NCBI RefSeq assembly: GCF_003075045.1
Contig: NZ_QCZD01000004.1
Coordinates: 1 to 64,000, forward strand
Length of the DNA: 64,000 nt
Source of the DNA: Maribacter litoralis
Lineage (GTDB): Bacteria > Bacteroidota > Bacteroidia > Flavobacteriales > Flavobacteriaceae
Reading direction: 5' to 3'
Positions 33,092-42,470 of this stretch are shown one piece after another; position 1 is the first letter of the stretch, and the number at the start of each line of letters is the position of its first letter. Below the pieces are notes generated by a model. The model worked only from the letters and a program-made list of their open reading frames with translations. It had not been told where the DNA came from and made no database searches. The position numbers were made by a program, and so were the translations under genes.

Positions 33092-34018
33092 GTGATTACA
33101 GTCCGCAACATTTCCAAATACAAAGAAGAACACCCTACGGTTATGACCATAGGCACCTTTGACGGGGTACATATAGGCCACCTTAAAATACTTAATAAAA
33201 TCATAAACCATGCCAAGAGTACCGAACTTAAATCATCGGTACTAACGTTTTTTCCACATCCAAGAATGGTATTACAGAAAGATGCCAACATAAAATTATT
33301 GAATACCATTGAGGAAAAAATAAATATTTTAGAACGTTTAGGTTTAGATGTACTTATCATTCACCCTTTCACAAAAGAATTCTCGAGACTTACTGCAACT
33401 GAGTTCGTTCGCGACATTCTGGTAAACACCTTGAACACCAAAAAAGTAATTATTGGTTATGACCACAGGTTTGGCAGAAACCGAACTGCCAATATTAACG
33501 ACCTGGTAACATTTGGCAATACTTATGATTTTTCCGTCGATGAAATACCGGCACAAGAAATAGATGATGTTTCGGTAAGTAGTACTAAGATCAGAAAAGC
33601 CTTAGAAGATGGGGATATAGAAACGGCGAACAACTATTTAGGGTATGACTATATGCTTACGGGCGCCATTATTAAAGGTAAAGGCATTGGTAAGCAGCTT
33701 GGTTATCCTACGGCTAACCTTTCTATTGCGGAGGACTATAAACTTATACCTAAAAACGGTGCGTATGTAGTTAACAGTGTAATAAATGGCAATATGGTAT
33801 ACGGCATGATGAACATTGGTTTTAACCCTACAGTCAACGGTACCAAAAAATCTATAGAAGTAAACTTTTTCAATTTTGATGCAGATCTGTACAACTTAAA
33901 AATTCAAGTTAATATTTTGGTTCGCTTAAGAGATGAACATAAATTTGAATCGATTGATGCCTTGAAAACGCAGTTGGCCAAAGACAAAGTAAAATCTCTA
34001 CATTATATTAATAGATAA
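33092..34018 (+). CDS. ribF: Bifunctional riboflavin kinase / FAD synthetase
   Basis: A 308-residue enzyme that turns riboflavin into FMN and FAD. The FAD synthetase domain has TIGTFDGVHIGH and IGYDHRFGRNR. The kinase domain has GKGIGKQLGYPTANL and GAYVVNS. The start is GTG at 33092; no ATG nearby would preserve the conserved N-terminal strand. The upstream gap to the divergent protease gene is only about 50 bases and no FMN riboswitch is visible. The HTTM gene follows 2 bases later. Confidence 0.96.
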   Translation: MITVRNISKYKEEHPTVMTIGTFDGVHIGHLKILNKIINHAKSTELKSSVLTFFPHPRMVLQKDANIKLLNTIEEKINILERLGLDVLIIHPFTKEFSRLTATEFVRDILVNTLNTKKVIIGYDHRFGRNRTANINDLVTFGNTYDFSVDEIPAQEIDDVSVSSTKIRKALEDGDIETANNYLGYDYMLTGAIIKGKGIGKQLGYPTANLSIAEDYKLIPKNGAYVVNSVINGNMVYGMMNIGFNPTVNGTKKSIEVNFFNFDADLYNLKIQVNILVRLRDEHKFESIDALKTQLAKDKVKSLHYINR

Positions 34019-34020
34019 TT

Positions 34021-35352
34021 ATGCTCAATAGGTTATTATTTCAACGCATAGATAATAGCTCATTAATCGCATTTCGCATATTTTTTGGCATTCTGGTTTC
34101 ATTGGAATGTTTTGGTGCCATTGCTACCGGTTGGGTAAATAGAAATTTAATTGCCCCAAAATACAAGTTTCCATTTATTGATTTTGATTTTCTACAACCA
34201 TTACCAGGCTACGGTATGTATTTCTACTTTGGTATAATGGGGCTAATGGGGTTATTTATTGCCGTAAGCTTTAAATATCGTGCTAGCATTATTACGTTTA
34301 CGGTCATGTGGACCGCTACATATCTGATGCAAAAAACCGCATATAACAACCACTATTACCTGCTTATTTTAATTTCATTTATTATGTGCTTTTTTCCTGC
34401 GGAAAGAAGCCGATCATTAGATGTTAAGCAGAACCCTAAATTAGAAAGCAACTCTATGTTCGCCTATGTAAAATGGATTGTTGTATTTCAATTGCTCATT
34501 GTTTACGTATACGCCTCTGTAGCTAAAATGTATGGAGATTGGCTAGACTTTAGCACTATAGAGGTATTAATGCGATCAAAAAAAAGTTATTGGTTAGTAG
34601 GTGATTTGCTACAAGAAAAATGGATACACAAAATAATTGGGTCGGTCGGTATATTATTTGATCTACTTATTGTGCCTGCCTTACTTTGGAAACCTACGAG
34701 AAAGATCGCTTTCTTTCTTTCCTTGTTTTTTCACTTGTTCAACTCAATTATATTTCAAATAGGTATTTTTCCATATCTCTCTATTGCATTCAGCGTTTTC
34801 TTTTTTGAACCTGAGACTATTCGCAGAATTTTCTTTAAATCGAAAATTCCGTTTACCAACTCACCCATTATACTACCAAAACATAGAAATCTAATTTTAT
34901 TGGGGCTTACAACTTATTTCATAATTCAGTTGGTTTTGCCCATAAGACACTACGCCTTTAAAGACGATGTACTTTGGAATGAAGAAGGGCATAGAATGAG
35001 CTGGCGAATGATGTTGCGCAGTAGACAAGGTAAAGGGAAATTTAAGGTGGTAGATAAAAATACCGAAGAGGTTTTTATTATAAACCCCAAAGATTATGTA
35101 TCTCGTGGTCAGGAAAGAAAAATATTTGCCTATCCTGATTTTGCATGGCAGTTTGCCCAATACCTAAAAAAAGAATTTGCAGAAGAAAACAGAGAAGTTT
35201 CGGTATACTTAACAAATTCAAAGATCAGTATAAACCGTAAGCCTTACGAACCCTTTATAGATTCAAAAACCGATTTGGCTGCCGAAAAATGGTATCAAAC
35301 CAAACACCACGATTGGATTCTGCCATCAAACTACAACAAACCTAAAAAATAA
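34021..35352 (+). CDS. HTTM-domain membrane protein (vitamin K gamma-carboxylase-like)
   Basis: This 443-residue protein has many membrane segments. The N-terminal start (RIDNSSLIAFRIFFGILVSLE) and the HTTM region (YNNHYYLLILISFIMCFFPAERSRSLD, IVYVYASVAKMYGDWL) match the family related to vitamin K-dependent gamma-carboxylase. The C-terminal ~120 residues are soluble (WNEEGHRMSWRMMLRSRQGKGKF). Function in bacteria is not settled. It starts 2 bases after ribF, so the two are co-translated. Confidence 0.88.
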   Translation: MLNRLLFQRIDNSSLIAFRIFFGILVSLECFGAIATGWVNRNLIAPKYKFPFIDFDFLQPLPGYGMYFYFGIMGLMGLFIAVSFKYRASIITFTVMWTATYLMQKTAYNNHYYLLILISFIMCFFPAERSRSLDVKQNPKLESNSMFAYVKWIVVFQLLIVYVYASVAKMYGDWLDFSTIEVLMRSKKSYWLVGDLLQEKWIHKIIGSVGILFDLLIVPALLWKPTRKIAFFLSLFFHLFNSIIFQIGIFPYLSIAFSVFFFEPETIRRIFFKSKIPFTNSPIILPKHRNLILLGLTTYFIIQLVLPIRHYAFKDDVLWNEEGHRMSWRMMLRSRQGKGKFKVVDKNTEEVFIINPKDYVSRGQERKIFAYPDFAWQFAQYLKKEFAEENREVSVYLTNSKISINRKPYEPFIDSKTDLAAEKWYQTKHHDWILPSNYNKPKK

Positions 35353-35403
35353 TTTATCTCCGTTTAGTAGATAAAAGTATCCATATTAAATATAAGATTA
35401 CCG

Positions 35404-35411
35404 TAAATTTG
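35404..35411 (+). promoter_or_regulatory. TAnnTTTG -7 box of serS
   Basis: TAAATTTG followed by C lies 20 bases before the serS ATG. Confidence 0.6.
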
Positions 35412-35431
35412 CGGGTAAATACAATTCAATA

Positions 35432-36703
35432 ATGCTACAAATACAAACCATTAGAGATAATAAGGAAGATATTATCCTAGCCCTTGGAAAAAGAAATATT
35501 GACGCACGGCCCTTAGTGGAGAAAGTGCTTCAATTAGATGAAAACAGACGTGCAGCACAAACTAGTTTGGACAACGTTTTGGCAGAATCGAATAAAATTT
35601 CCAAAGAAATCGGTGTATTGTACAAGACAGGAAAAGTTCAAGAAGCTAACCTGTTAAAAGAGCAGACCGTAAAATTAAAAGAAGAGTCCAAACAATTGAG
35701 CGAAGACTTGAATACTGCTGAAGAAGAATTAAAATTACTACTGTACCAATTACCAAATGCTCCGCATACCTCAGTAGTAAGAGGTTCTACAGAAGAGGAC
35801 AATGAAGAAATTTTCAGTGAAGGTGATGTTCCCAAATTAAATGAAGCCGCACTACCACATTGGGAGCTAGCAAAAAAATATGACATTATAGATTTTGAAC
35901 TAGGTGTTAAGATCGCTGGTGCAGGTTTTCCGGTGTATAAAGGAAAAGGTGCTCGTTTGCAACGCGCCCTAATCGCATATTTCTTAGATAAGAACACAGA
36001 AGCGGGCTATACCGAAATTCAAGTGCCACATTTGGTCAATGAATTATCTGGGTATGGAACAGGTCAATTGCCAGATAAAGAAGGGCAAATGTACCATGTA
36101 ACTGCAGATGATCTTTATTTGATACCAACGGCAGAAGTTCCAGTTACGAACATTTTTAGAGATGTTATTGTCAACGAGAACGACTTTCCAATTACTTACA
36201 CAGGTTATACCCCATGTTTTAGAAGGGAAGCAGGTAGCTATGGCGCACATGTAAGAGGCCTAAACCGTTTGCACCAGTTCGACAAGGTTGAAATTGTACG
36301 TGTAGAACATCCTTCAAAATCTTACGAAGCATTAGATGGTATGGTAGAACATGTGAAGAATATTTTAAGGGAGCTTAAATTGCCGTATAGAATTTTAAGA
36401 CTTTGTGGTGGTGACCTAGGTTTTACAGCCGCACTTACTTTCGACTTTGAAGTGTTTTCAACCGCACAAGACCGTTGGTTAGAAATTAGTTCTGTTTCAA
36501 ACTTTGAAACCTACCAAGCCAATAGATTAAAATTACGTTTTAAAGACGAGAACGGTAAAAACCAATTAGCACATACCTTGAACGGAAGTTCATTGGCATT
36601 GCCACGTGTTTTAGCAGGAATTCTAGAAAATTACCAAACTGCAGATGGCATTAAAATACCAGAAGTATTGATTCCGTATTGTGGTTTTGATATGATCGAC
36701 TAA
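35432..36703 (+). CDS. serS: Serine--tRNA ligase
   Basis: A 423-residue class II synthetase charging tRNA-Ser (and selenocysteine tRNA where present). Residues 1-110 form the coiled-coil arm that grips the tRNA (QTSLDNVLAESNKISKEIGVLYKTGKVQEANLLKEQ). The catalytic domain carries the class II motifs TPCFRREAGSYGAHVRGLNRLHQFDKVE and, near the end, HTLNGSSLALPRVLAGILENYQ. Length is normal. It is monocistronic, with its own promoter box and terminator. Confidence 0.98.
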   Translation: MLQIQTIRDNKEDIILALGKRNIDARPLVEKVLQLDENRRAAQTSLDNVLAESNKISKEIGVLYKTGKVQEANLLKEQTVKLKEESKQLSEDLNTAEEELKLLLYQLPNAPHTSVVRGSTEEDNEEIFSEGDVPKLNEAALPHWELAKKYDIIDFELGVKIAGAGFPVYKGKGARLQRALIAYFLDKNTEAGYTEIQVPHLVNELSGYGTGQLPDKEGQMYHVTADDLYLIPTAEVPVTNIFRDVIVNENDFPITYTGYTPCFRREAGSYGAHVRGLNRLHQFDKVEIVRVEHPSKSYEALDGMVEHVKNILRELKLPYRILRLCGGDLGFTAALTFDFEVFSTAQDRWLEISSVSNFETYQANRLKLRFKDENGKNQLAHTLNGSSLALPRVLAGILENYQTADGIKIPEVLIPYCGFDMID

Positions 36704-36766
36704 ATCACTTTAATCCAAAGGGTACATACTGCTTATCACAAATTTAAGAATGCAGTAACAATTAAA

Positions 36767-36803
36767 CGTCATGATATTTATAAATATCATGACGCTCTTT
36801 TTT
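36767..36803 (+). terminator. Rho-independent terminator of serS
   Basis: A perfect 28-base palindrome (14-base arms, CGTCATGATATTTA first) at 36767-36794 followed by CTCTTTTTT. Confidence 0.85.
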
Positions 36804-36863
36804 AAAAGTATATTCTTTTAAGCCAATTAAATCTGCGACCTTTATTATTAAATTTAACCAATT

Positions 36864-37190
36864 ATGAATTGGATTTTATTGATCATCGCTGGTCTATTCG
36901 AAGTAGCCTTTGCTTTCTGCCTTGGAAAAGCAAAAGAGTCTACCGGTAATGAAATGTATTTATGGTATGTAGGCTTTTTATTGGCTTTAGCTATTAGCAT
37001 GCTACTTTTAGTAAAGGCGACACAAACATTACCAATTGGTACGGCCTATGCCGTTTGGACAGGTATTGGCGCCGTTGGCACTGTGCTTGTGGGTATATTT
37101 GTTTTCAAAGAACCGGCCACATTTCTACGCATGCTGTTTTTAACTACTTTAATTGGATCTATAATAGGACTAAAAGTAGTTTCGCATTGA
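36864..37190 (+). CDS. Small multidrug resistance (SMR) transporter, SugE/Gdx-like
   Basis: A 108-residue protein with four membrane helices and the SMR signature (WILLIIAGLFEVAFAFCLGKAKES with the membrane Glu, GTAYAVWTGIGAVGTVLVGI). The pattern is closer to the SugE/Gdx (guanidinium exporter) branch than to EmrE. It works as a dimer in the inner membrane, exchanging protons for cations. The leader shows no guanidine riboswitch. It stands alone. Confidence 0.88.
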   Translation: MNWILLIIAGLFEVAFAFCLGKAKESTGNEMYLWYVGFLLALAISMLLLVKATQTLPIGTAYAVWTGIGAVGTVLVGIFVFKEPATFLRMLFLTTLIGSIIGLKVVSH

Positions 37191-37249
37191 ACAATAATAG
37201 TACCAAAGCTTATTACCAAAGCATTAACAACCACTTACGGCATTCTACG

Positions 37250-37257
37250 TATCTTTG
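37250..37257 (+). promoter_or_regulatory. TAnnTTTG -7 box very close to a start codon
   Basis: TATCTTTG lies 3 bases before the ATG at 37261 and is preceded by TACG, the usual flavobacterial context. If used, the transcript would have almost no leader. Confidence 0.4.
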
Positions 37258-37260
37258 AGT

Positions 37261-39048
37261 ATGCGGTTTATCATTTTTCTAATTACATATTTAACCCTTT
37301 CTACTCTGGCCTTCGCCCAAGATGATTTCTTGGCCAAACAATATTTTGAAGATGGCGACTTTGAAAAAGCCGTAGTTTTTTATGAAAAACTAGTGGATAA
37401 AAACCCCAGAAGAACAGAGTATGTTCAACAATTGGTGTCATGCTACCAGCAATTAGAACGGTATAATGAAGCCGAAGTATTTTTAAACCAGCGTTTAAAA
37501 GATCGTAACCCTTACCCTACCTTATTAATTGACCTAGGCTATAATTACGCTCTTCAAGAAAAAACAGAATTAGTACAAAAAAATTATGACAAAGCTTTAG
37601 ATATTATTGACAAGAACCCCAATTACGGTTATGCATTAGGTCTACAATTTCAGAAATACAATCTTTTGAACATGGCAATAAAAGCTTTTCAAAAATCAAT
37701 GAAACTAAACCCTGCCTTAAATTTCAATTTTCAACTGGCTAGAATTTATGGGGAACAGGGTAATGTTGAAGCCATGTACAATTCTTATCTAAATCTTGTA
37801 ATTGATGGCAAAACATCTAAAAGCAACATTCTAAGAAGTATTGATGATTTTGTTTCTGAAGACCCAGAGAATAAAAATAACACGCTACTAAAAAAAGTAC
37901 TATTGGAGCGTGCACAAAAGAATCCAGATATTTTATGGAATGAGCTATTAAGTTGGTTGTTCATAAAGCAAAACCAGTTTAGTAGTGCTTTTAGACAAGA
38001 AAAAGCCATCTTTAAGCGTATGAATGGTAGCTCTACTACCCGTTTAGTAAACTTGGGCCAGAGTGCGCTAGAAAATGAAGCATATGAAATAGCCAAAGAC
38101 ATCTATAGTTATATCATTGCCAATACCAGTGATAAAATCGTACAATTAGATGCTGAATTAAATCTTATTGATATTGATTTGGTAAACGCAACGGGCAATA
38201 AATTAGACGCTATTGAAAAAAAGTACGAAGAACTTGTAGACATATACGGTTATAAATCGCAAACTCTGCAACTTCAAGTAGCATATGCCAATTTTCTAAC
38301 CTTTAAAAAAAATGACCCCACGCCTGCAGAAAAATTATTAAAGAACAGCCTTCAACTACCTTTGAGCGCTAGGGGAACGGCATATTTAAAATTGGCATTG
38401 GGCGATATTTTAGTGTATAATAAAAAGTTCAATGAAGCCCTTATTTATTTTTCACAAATTCAACAGAAGCTTAAAAATGATGTATTGGGACAAAATGCTC
38501 GATATAAAGTTGCCCAAACCAGTTTTTACAAAGGAGATTTTGATTGGGCACTAACCCAATTAAAGGTATTAAGAAGTTCTACCTCTCAACTTATTGCAAA
38601 TGACGCTATGCAATTAAGCCTTTTAATATACGACAATTCGCTGGAAGACTCTACCCAAACAGCCCTTAAAAAATATGCTAGGGCAGATTTTTTAGCCTAC
38701 CAAAACAAAAATAACGAAGCTATTTCAGCATTAGGTGACATTCTAGAAAACCACAAGGGAGAAAAAATTGAGGACGAAGCCTTGTTAAAGCAAGCGCAAC
38801 TATTCGAAAAACTGAAAAAATTTGAGGATGCACAGTTAAACTATCAAAAAATCATTACATTTTATGGTAATGGCATTCTTGCAGATGATGCTTATTATGC
38901 CTTGGGAGAGCTTTATAGAAAAGAATTCAACGACCCCTTGAAAGCCAAGGAACAGTACGAAAAAATCATCTATAACTATCAAGATAGTTACTACTTTCCA
39001 GAAGCCCGTAAGAACTTTAGAATTTTAAGGGGAGACTCCATTAATTAA
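37261..39048 (+). CDS. Secreted tetratricopeptide-repeat protein
   Basis: The ATG at 37261 gives 595 residues starting MRFIIFLITYLTLSTLAFAQ, a signal peptide; an upstream TTG two codons earlier is less likely. Most of the protein is TPR-like helix pairs (AKQYFEDGDFEKAVVFYEKLVDKNP, YNEAEVFLNQRLKDR, FEDAQLNYQKIITFYGNG, DPLKAKEQYEKIIYNYQDSYY). It is probably a periplasmic scaffold in envelope assembly or motility; no partner can be named. The following gene has its own promoter box. Confidence 0.88.
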   Translation: MRFIIFLITYLTLSTLAFAQDDFLAKQYFEDGDFEKAVVFYEKLVDKNPRRTEYVQQLVSCYQQLERYNEAEVFLNQRLKDRNPYPTLLIDLGYNYALQEKTELVQKNYDKALDIIDKNPNYGYALGLQFQKYNLLNMAIKAFQKSMKLNPALNFNFQLARIYGEQGNVEAMYNSYLNLVIDGKTSKSNILRSIDDFVSEDPENKNNTLLKKVLLERAQKNPDILWNELLSWLFIKQNQFSSAFRQEKAIFKRMNGSSTTRLVNLGQSALENEAYEIAKDIYSYIIANTSDKIVQLDAELNLIDIDLVNATGNKLDAIEKKYEELVDIYGYKSQTLQLQVAYANFLTFKKNDPTPAEKLLKNSLQLPLSARGTAYLKLALGDILVYNKKFNEALIYFSQIQQKLKNDVLGQNARYKVAQTSFYKGDFDWALTQLKVLRSSTSQLIANDAMQLSLLIYDNSLEDSTQTALKKYARADFLAYQNKNNEAISALGDILENHKGEKIEDEALLKQAQLFEKLKKFEDAQLNYQKIITFYGNGILADDAYYALGELYRKEFNDPLKAKEQYEKIIYNYQDSYYFPEARKNFRILRGDSIN

Positions 39049-39089
39049 ATTCAAGGTTCATCGAATGCATAGTTAAGGTCCAGTTGAAC

Positions 39090-39097
39090 TAACTTTG
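39090..39097 (+). promoter_or_regulatory. TAnnTTTG -7 box of the DUF4286 fusion gene
   Basis: TAACTTTG followed by C, 23 bases before the ATG at 39121. Confidence 0.6.
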
Positions 39098-39120
39098 CAT
39101 TTTTAATTGAACAAAAGCAC

Positions 39121-39756
39121 ATGTATATTTATAACGTAACTACCAATATAGAGGAAACAGCCCATGACACTTGGTTACAATGGATGAAAGAAACCCATAT
39201 TCCACAAGTATTATCAACCGGTAAATTTTTAAGTGCAAAATTCACCAAGGTATTGGTAGAAGAAGATATGGGCGGTTTTACTTATTCTGTTCAATATACC
39301 GTTCATGATAAAGCAACTTTAGATAGGTACTATGAAGAAGATGCACCCAAATTAATAGAAAGCATTCAACAAAAATTTGCCGGTCAATTGGTTTCTTTTA
39401 AGACCGAGTTAGAAGTCGTAGATGAGTATTTTGTACAACGCGCTACAGCAACTCATTTTCTGTTCACTTATGGCACCTTACAAGAAAGAGAAGTACAACT
39501 TGGGGTTTTTGCAAGACCCTTGAACGGATTTGAAGATGAATTACCTTCATATACTATATCCGACCAAAAAATTGCAGATCTCTACCCTACCTTAAAACAT
39601 ACCGGAAAAAAAGAGGATTCAATTAAAGGTCAAGTGTACACATTATCTCACCATGAATTACAAAAAGCTGATATTTATGAGGGTGAAGCCTACGAAAGAA
39701 TCGAAATTCAATTAGCTTCCGGAAAGAAAGCTTGGGCTTATATTGCAAAACTGTAG
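39121..39756 (+). CDS. DUF4286 - gamma-glutamylcyclotransferase-like fusion
   Basis: A 211-residue cytosolic protein of two parts. Residues 1-105 (MYIYNVTTNIEETAHDTWLQWMKETHIPQVL...) are DUF4286, a small ferredoxin-like fold that is usually a stand-alone gene next to rsmA in flavobacteria. Residues 112-211 (FLFTYGTLQEREVQLGVFAR...GQVYTLSHHELQKADIYEGEAYERIEI) are an AIG2/GGCT-like domain, with the YGTL motif and an acidic E in the active-site region. It may act on gamma-glutamyl or amide-linked metabolites. The next gene, rsmA, starts 18 bases later. Confidence 0.85.
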   Translation: MYIYNVTTNIEETAHDTWLQWMKETHIPQVLSTGKFLSAKFTKVLVEEDMGGFTYSVQYTVHDKATLDRYYEEDAPKLIESIQQKFAGQLVSFKTELEVVDEYFVQRATATHFLFTYGTLQEREVQLGVFARPLNGFEDELPSYTISDQKIADLYPTLKHTGKKEDSIKGQVYTLSHHELQKADIYEGEAYERIEIQLASGKKAWAYIAKL

Positions 39757-39774
39757 GCTATTTAAAATAGATGT

Positions 39775-40641
39775 ATGGGAACAAAAAAAAAGAAATATAA
39801 AGGAGATAAATATGCTCATAAAAAGCATCAGGAAAAAGGTCCCGTAAAAGCAAAAAAACACTTAGGCCAGCATTTTTTAAAAGATGAGGCTATTGCCAAG
39901 CAAATTGCAGATACATTATTACAGCAAGGCTATAAAAATGTTATTGAAATAGGTCCCGGTACCGGCGTATTAACTAAATATCTTTTATTGCGCGACAGTA
40001 ATTTGGTAGCTATGGATTTAGATTCGGAATCCATAACATACCTAAACCAAACTTTTCCGTTAGAGCACCCAAAAGCATTTGAAGGCGACGGATCTTTTAA
40101 GGTAATTGAAGCTGATTTTTTAAATTTTGATATTTCTTCTTTGTTCGGTGATGAGCAATTTGGCATTACCGGCAACTTTCCCTACAATATTTCTACGCAG
40201 ATAGTTTTTAAAATGCTCGAATTACGGCAACAAATTCCCGAATTCTCAGGTATGTTTCAAAAAGAAGTCGCACAACGTATCTGCTCTCCAAAAGGCAGTA
40301 AGGCTTACGGTATACTTTCAGTATTGGTACAGGCTTTTTATAACGCAGAGTATCTATTTACCGTAGAGCCAGATGTTTTCGATCCGCCCCCAAAAGTTCA
40401 ATCGGGCGTATTGCGGTTAACTCGTAAGGAAAACTTCGAACTCTCTTGCGATGAACAATTGCTGTACAGAGTTGTAAAGACAGCTTTTAACCAACGCAGA
40501 AAGACATTACGTAACAGTTTAAAAACATTTACATTATCAGATAATCTAAGAGAAGATACTATATTTGACCTTAGACCCGAACAATTGGCTGTTGACGATT
40601 TTATAGCATTGACGAAGAAAATAGCAAATGACACCCTTTAA
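39775..40641 (+). CDS. rsmA: 16S rRNA dimethyladenosine transferase
   Basis: The 288-residue KsgA/RsmA enzyme dimethylates two adenines near the 3' end of 16S rRNA during small-subunit assembly. Marks are [15 protein letters not shown], the SAM site [14 protein letters not shown], the catalytic NFPYNIS and [13 protein letters not shown] basic N-terminus ([19 protein letters not shown]) precedes the core. Its last 14 bases overlap mgtE, so the two are coupled. Confidence 0.97.
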   Translation: MGTKKKKYKGDKYAHKKHQEKGPVKAKKHLGQHFLKDEAIAKQIADTLLQQGYKNVIEIGPGTGVLTKYLLLRDSNLVAMDLDSESITYLNQTFPLEHPKAFEGDGSFKVIEADFLNFDISSLFGDEQFGITGNFPYNISTQIVFKMLELRQQIPEFSGMFQKEVAQRICSPKGSKAYGILSVLVQAFYNAEYLFTVEPDVFDPPPKVQSGVLRLTRKENFELSCDEQLLYRVVKTAFNQRRKTLRNSLKTFTLSDNLREDTIFDLRPEQLAVDDFIALTKKIANDTL

Positions 40642-41980
40642 ACTTACAGAAGAATTAGTTTCAGAAATAGAACAGCTCATTGAACTGCACAATGACGCTG
40701 AACTAAATGCTATGTTAGGGACTGTGCATTATGCCGATGTTGCTGAAATTATAAATGAATTAGATAAAGAGCAAGCAACATACTTGATCAAGCTACTTGA
40801 TAGCGATAAAACCTCTGATGTTCTTACAGAGTTAGATGAAGATGTTCGTGAAGCTATTCTAAGTAATTTATCAACAAAGGAAATTGCGGGCGAATTAGAA
40901 GAACTTGATACCGATGATGCCGCCGATATTATTGGGGAACTTCCTAAAGAACAGATACAGGATGTCATCTCTAAAATTGAAGACCGAGAACATGCTAAAG
41001 ATATTGTTGACCTTTTAAGATATGCCGAAGATTCTGCAGGCGGACTCATGGCAAAAGAGCTTGTTAAGGTAAACGAAAACTGGAACGTACTTACCTGCGT
41101 TAAAGAAATGCGGGTTCAAGCAGAGAACGTTACTCGTGTACATTCTATCTACGTAGTTGATGATGAAGAAAAGTTAAAAGGCCGCCTTTCATTAAAAGAT
41201 TTATTGACCACTTCTACAAAGACCCACATAAAAGATGTTTTTATAAAGAACGTAGATTCTGTAAATGTTAATGAAGACCCAGAAGAGGTAGCAAGAATCA
41301 TGAGTAAGTATGATTTGGAAGCCATACCGGTGGTAGATGAAATCGGTAGGTTAGTAGGGCGAATTACCATTGATGATATTGTTGATGTCATTAAAGAAGA
41401 AGCAGAAAGAGATTACCAAATGGCTGCAGGTATTTCTCAAGACGTAGAAGCAGATGATAGTATTTGGGATCTTACCCGTGCACGTTTACCTTGGTTAATT
41501 TTAGGACTTTTTGGTGGCGCCGCCGCCGCCGTGATCATGGGCGGTTTTGAAGAAATGTTTCGCGAGTATACCGTACTTTTTCTATTTACACCGTTAATTG
41601 CAGCAATGGCAGGTAATGTTGGCGTACAGTCAAGTGCCATTATTGTACAAGGTTTGGCCAACGATGATATTAAGGGAAGCATTAGTAATAGGTTGATCAA
41701 AGAAATGCTTTTAGCATTGCTGAACGGATTTATCCTTTCTTGCCTATTACTGATCTTTACTTGGATCTGGAAAGGAGATTTTCCTACTTCGCTGGCAATT
41801 TCAATCTCATTGATTGCCGTTATAGTAGTAGCCGGTTTCATAGGTACTTTTGTTCCTTTGTTTTTGGATAAAAGAGGAATCGACCCTGCCATTGCAACAG
41901 GTCCATTTATTACCACCAGCAACGATATTTTCGGTATTTTGATTTACTTCACTATCGCCAAGTTGATTTTGGGCATATAA
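40628..41980 (+). CDS. mgtE: Magnesium transporter MgtE
   Basis: A 450-residue channel-like Mg2+ importer. The N domain (superhelical acidic repeats, [33 protein letters not shown]) and two CBS domains ([53 protein letters not shown]) sense cytosolic Mg2+. Five C-terminal membrane helices include the pore motif [20 protein letters not shown]. The start overlaps rsmA by 14 bases, so no separate magnesium riboswitch leader exists here. Confidence 0.96.
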   Translation: MTPFKLTEELVSEIEQLIELHNDAELNAMLGTVHYADVAEIINELDKEQATYLIKLLDSDKTSDVLTELDEDVREAILSNLSTKEIAGELEELDTDDAADIIGELPKEQIQDVISKIEDREHAKDIVDLLRYAEDSAGGLMAKELVKVNENWNVLTCVKEMRVQAENVTRVHSIYVVDDEEKLKGRLSLKDLLTTSTKTHIKDVFIKNVDSVNVNEDPEEVARIMSKYDLEAIPVVDEIGRLVGRITIDDIVDVIKEEAERDYQMAAGISQDVEADDSIWDLTRARLPWLILGLFGGAAAAVIMGGFEEMFREYTVLFLFTPLIAAMAGNVGVQSSAIIVQGLANDDIKGSISNRLIKEMLLALLNGFILSCLLLIFTWIWKGDFPTSLAISISLIAVIVVAGFIGTFVPLFLDKRGIDPAIATGPFITTSNDIFGILIYFTIAKLILGI

Positions 41981-42094
41981 TTAAGTGCACATCTTTTTTA
42001 GAATACTAAGGCTTTACGTATCTTACTGTATTCATTTTTTTTAAATTAAAATAGCCTTAGCACTATCCTTAAACAGGATTGGTTAAACAGACGC

Positions 42095-42460
42095 ATGAAA
42101 AGCATCAACCTAAAAGAAAAATATAATCTTGTTAATGGGTATTGGCATCCGCACCAAATAGGTATGGTAGATAATATGCAGGTATTATTGGCAAAACTAA
42201 AAGGTGAGTTTGTTTGGCATTCACATGACAATGAAGATGAGCTCTTTCAAATTGTAAAAGGTACGCTTTACATGCAATTTAAAAATCGTACGGAAATAGT
42301 TCAACAAGGAGAGATAATTATTGTACCCAAAGGTGTAGAACACTGCCCTATGACCAAAAATGATGAAGAAGTACACGTAATGTTATTTGAAAAACAAAGC
42401 ATTGCTCATACCGGAAACGTTAAGGACGAAAAAACAAAAACAGAATACCCCAAAATATAA
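42095..42460 (+). CDS. Cupin-domain protein
   Basis: A 121-residue single cupin barrel. The metal-binding motif appears as WHSHDNEDELFQIVKG (His, His, Glu spacing) and a second His in PKGVEHCPMT. Such small cupins are often sugar or mannose-phosphate isomerase-like or act as sensors. The role is unknown. It lies 10 bases upstream of a dehydrogenase and probably starts a small operon with the next three genes. Confidence 0.88.
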   Translation: MKSINLKEKYNLVNGYWHPHQIGMVDNMQVLLAKLKGEFVWHSHDNEDELFQIVKGTLYMQFKNRTEIVQQGEIIIVPKGVEHCPMTKNDEEVHVMLFEKQSIAHTGNVKDEKTKTEYPKI

Positions 42461-42470
42461 TTAAGCATAA

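Noticed and set aside
36804-36863. Guanidine riboswitch before the SMR gene
   Set aside because: The gap is too short after the serS terminator and shows no ykkC-like conserved blocks.
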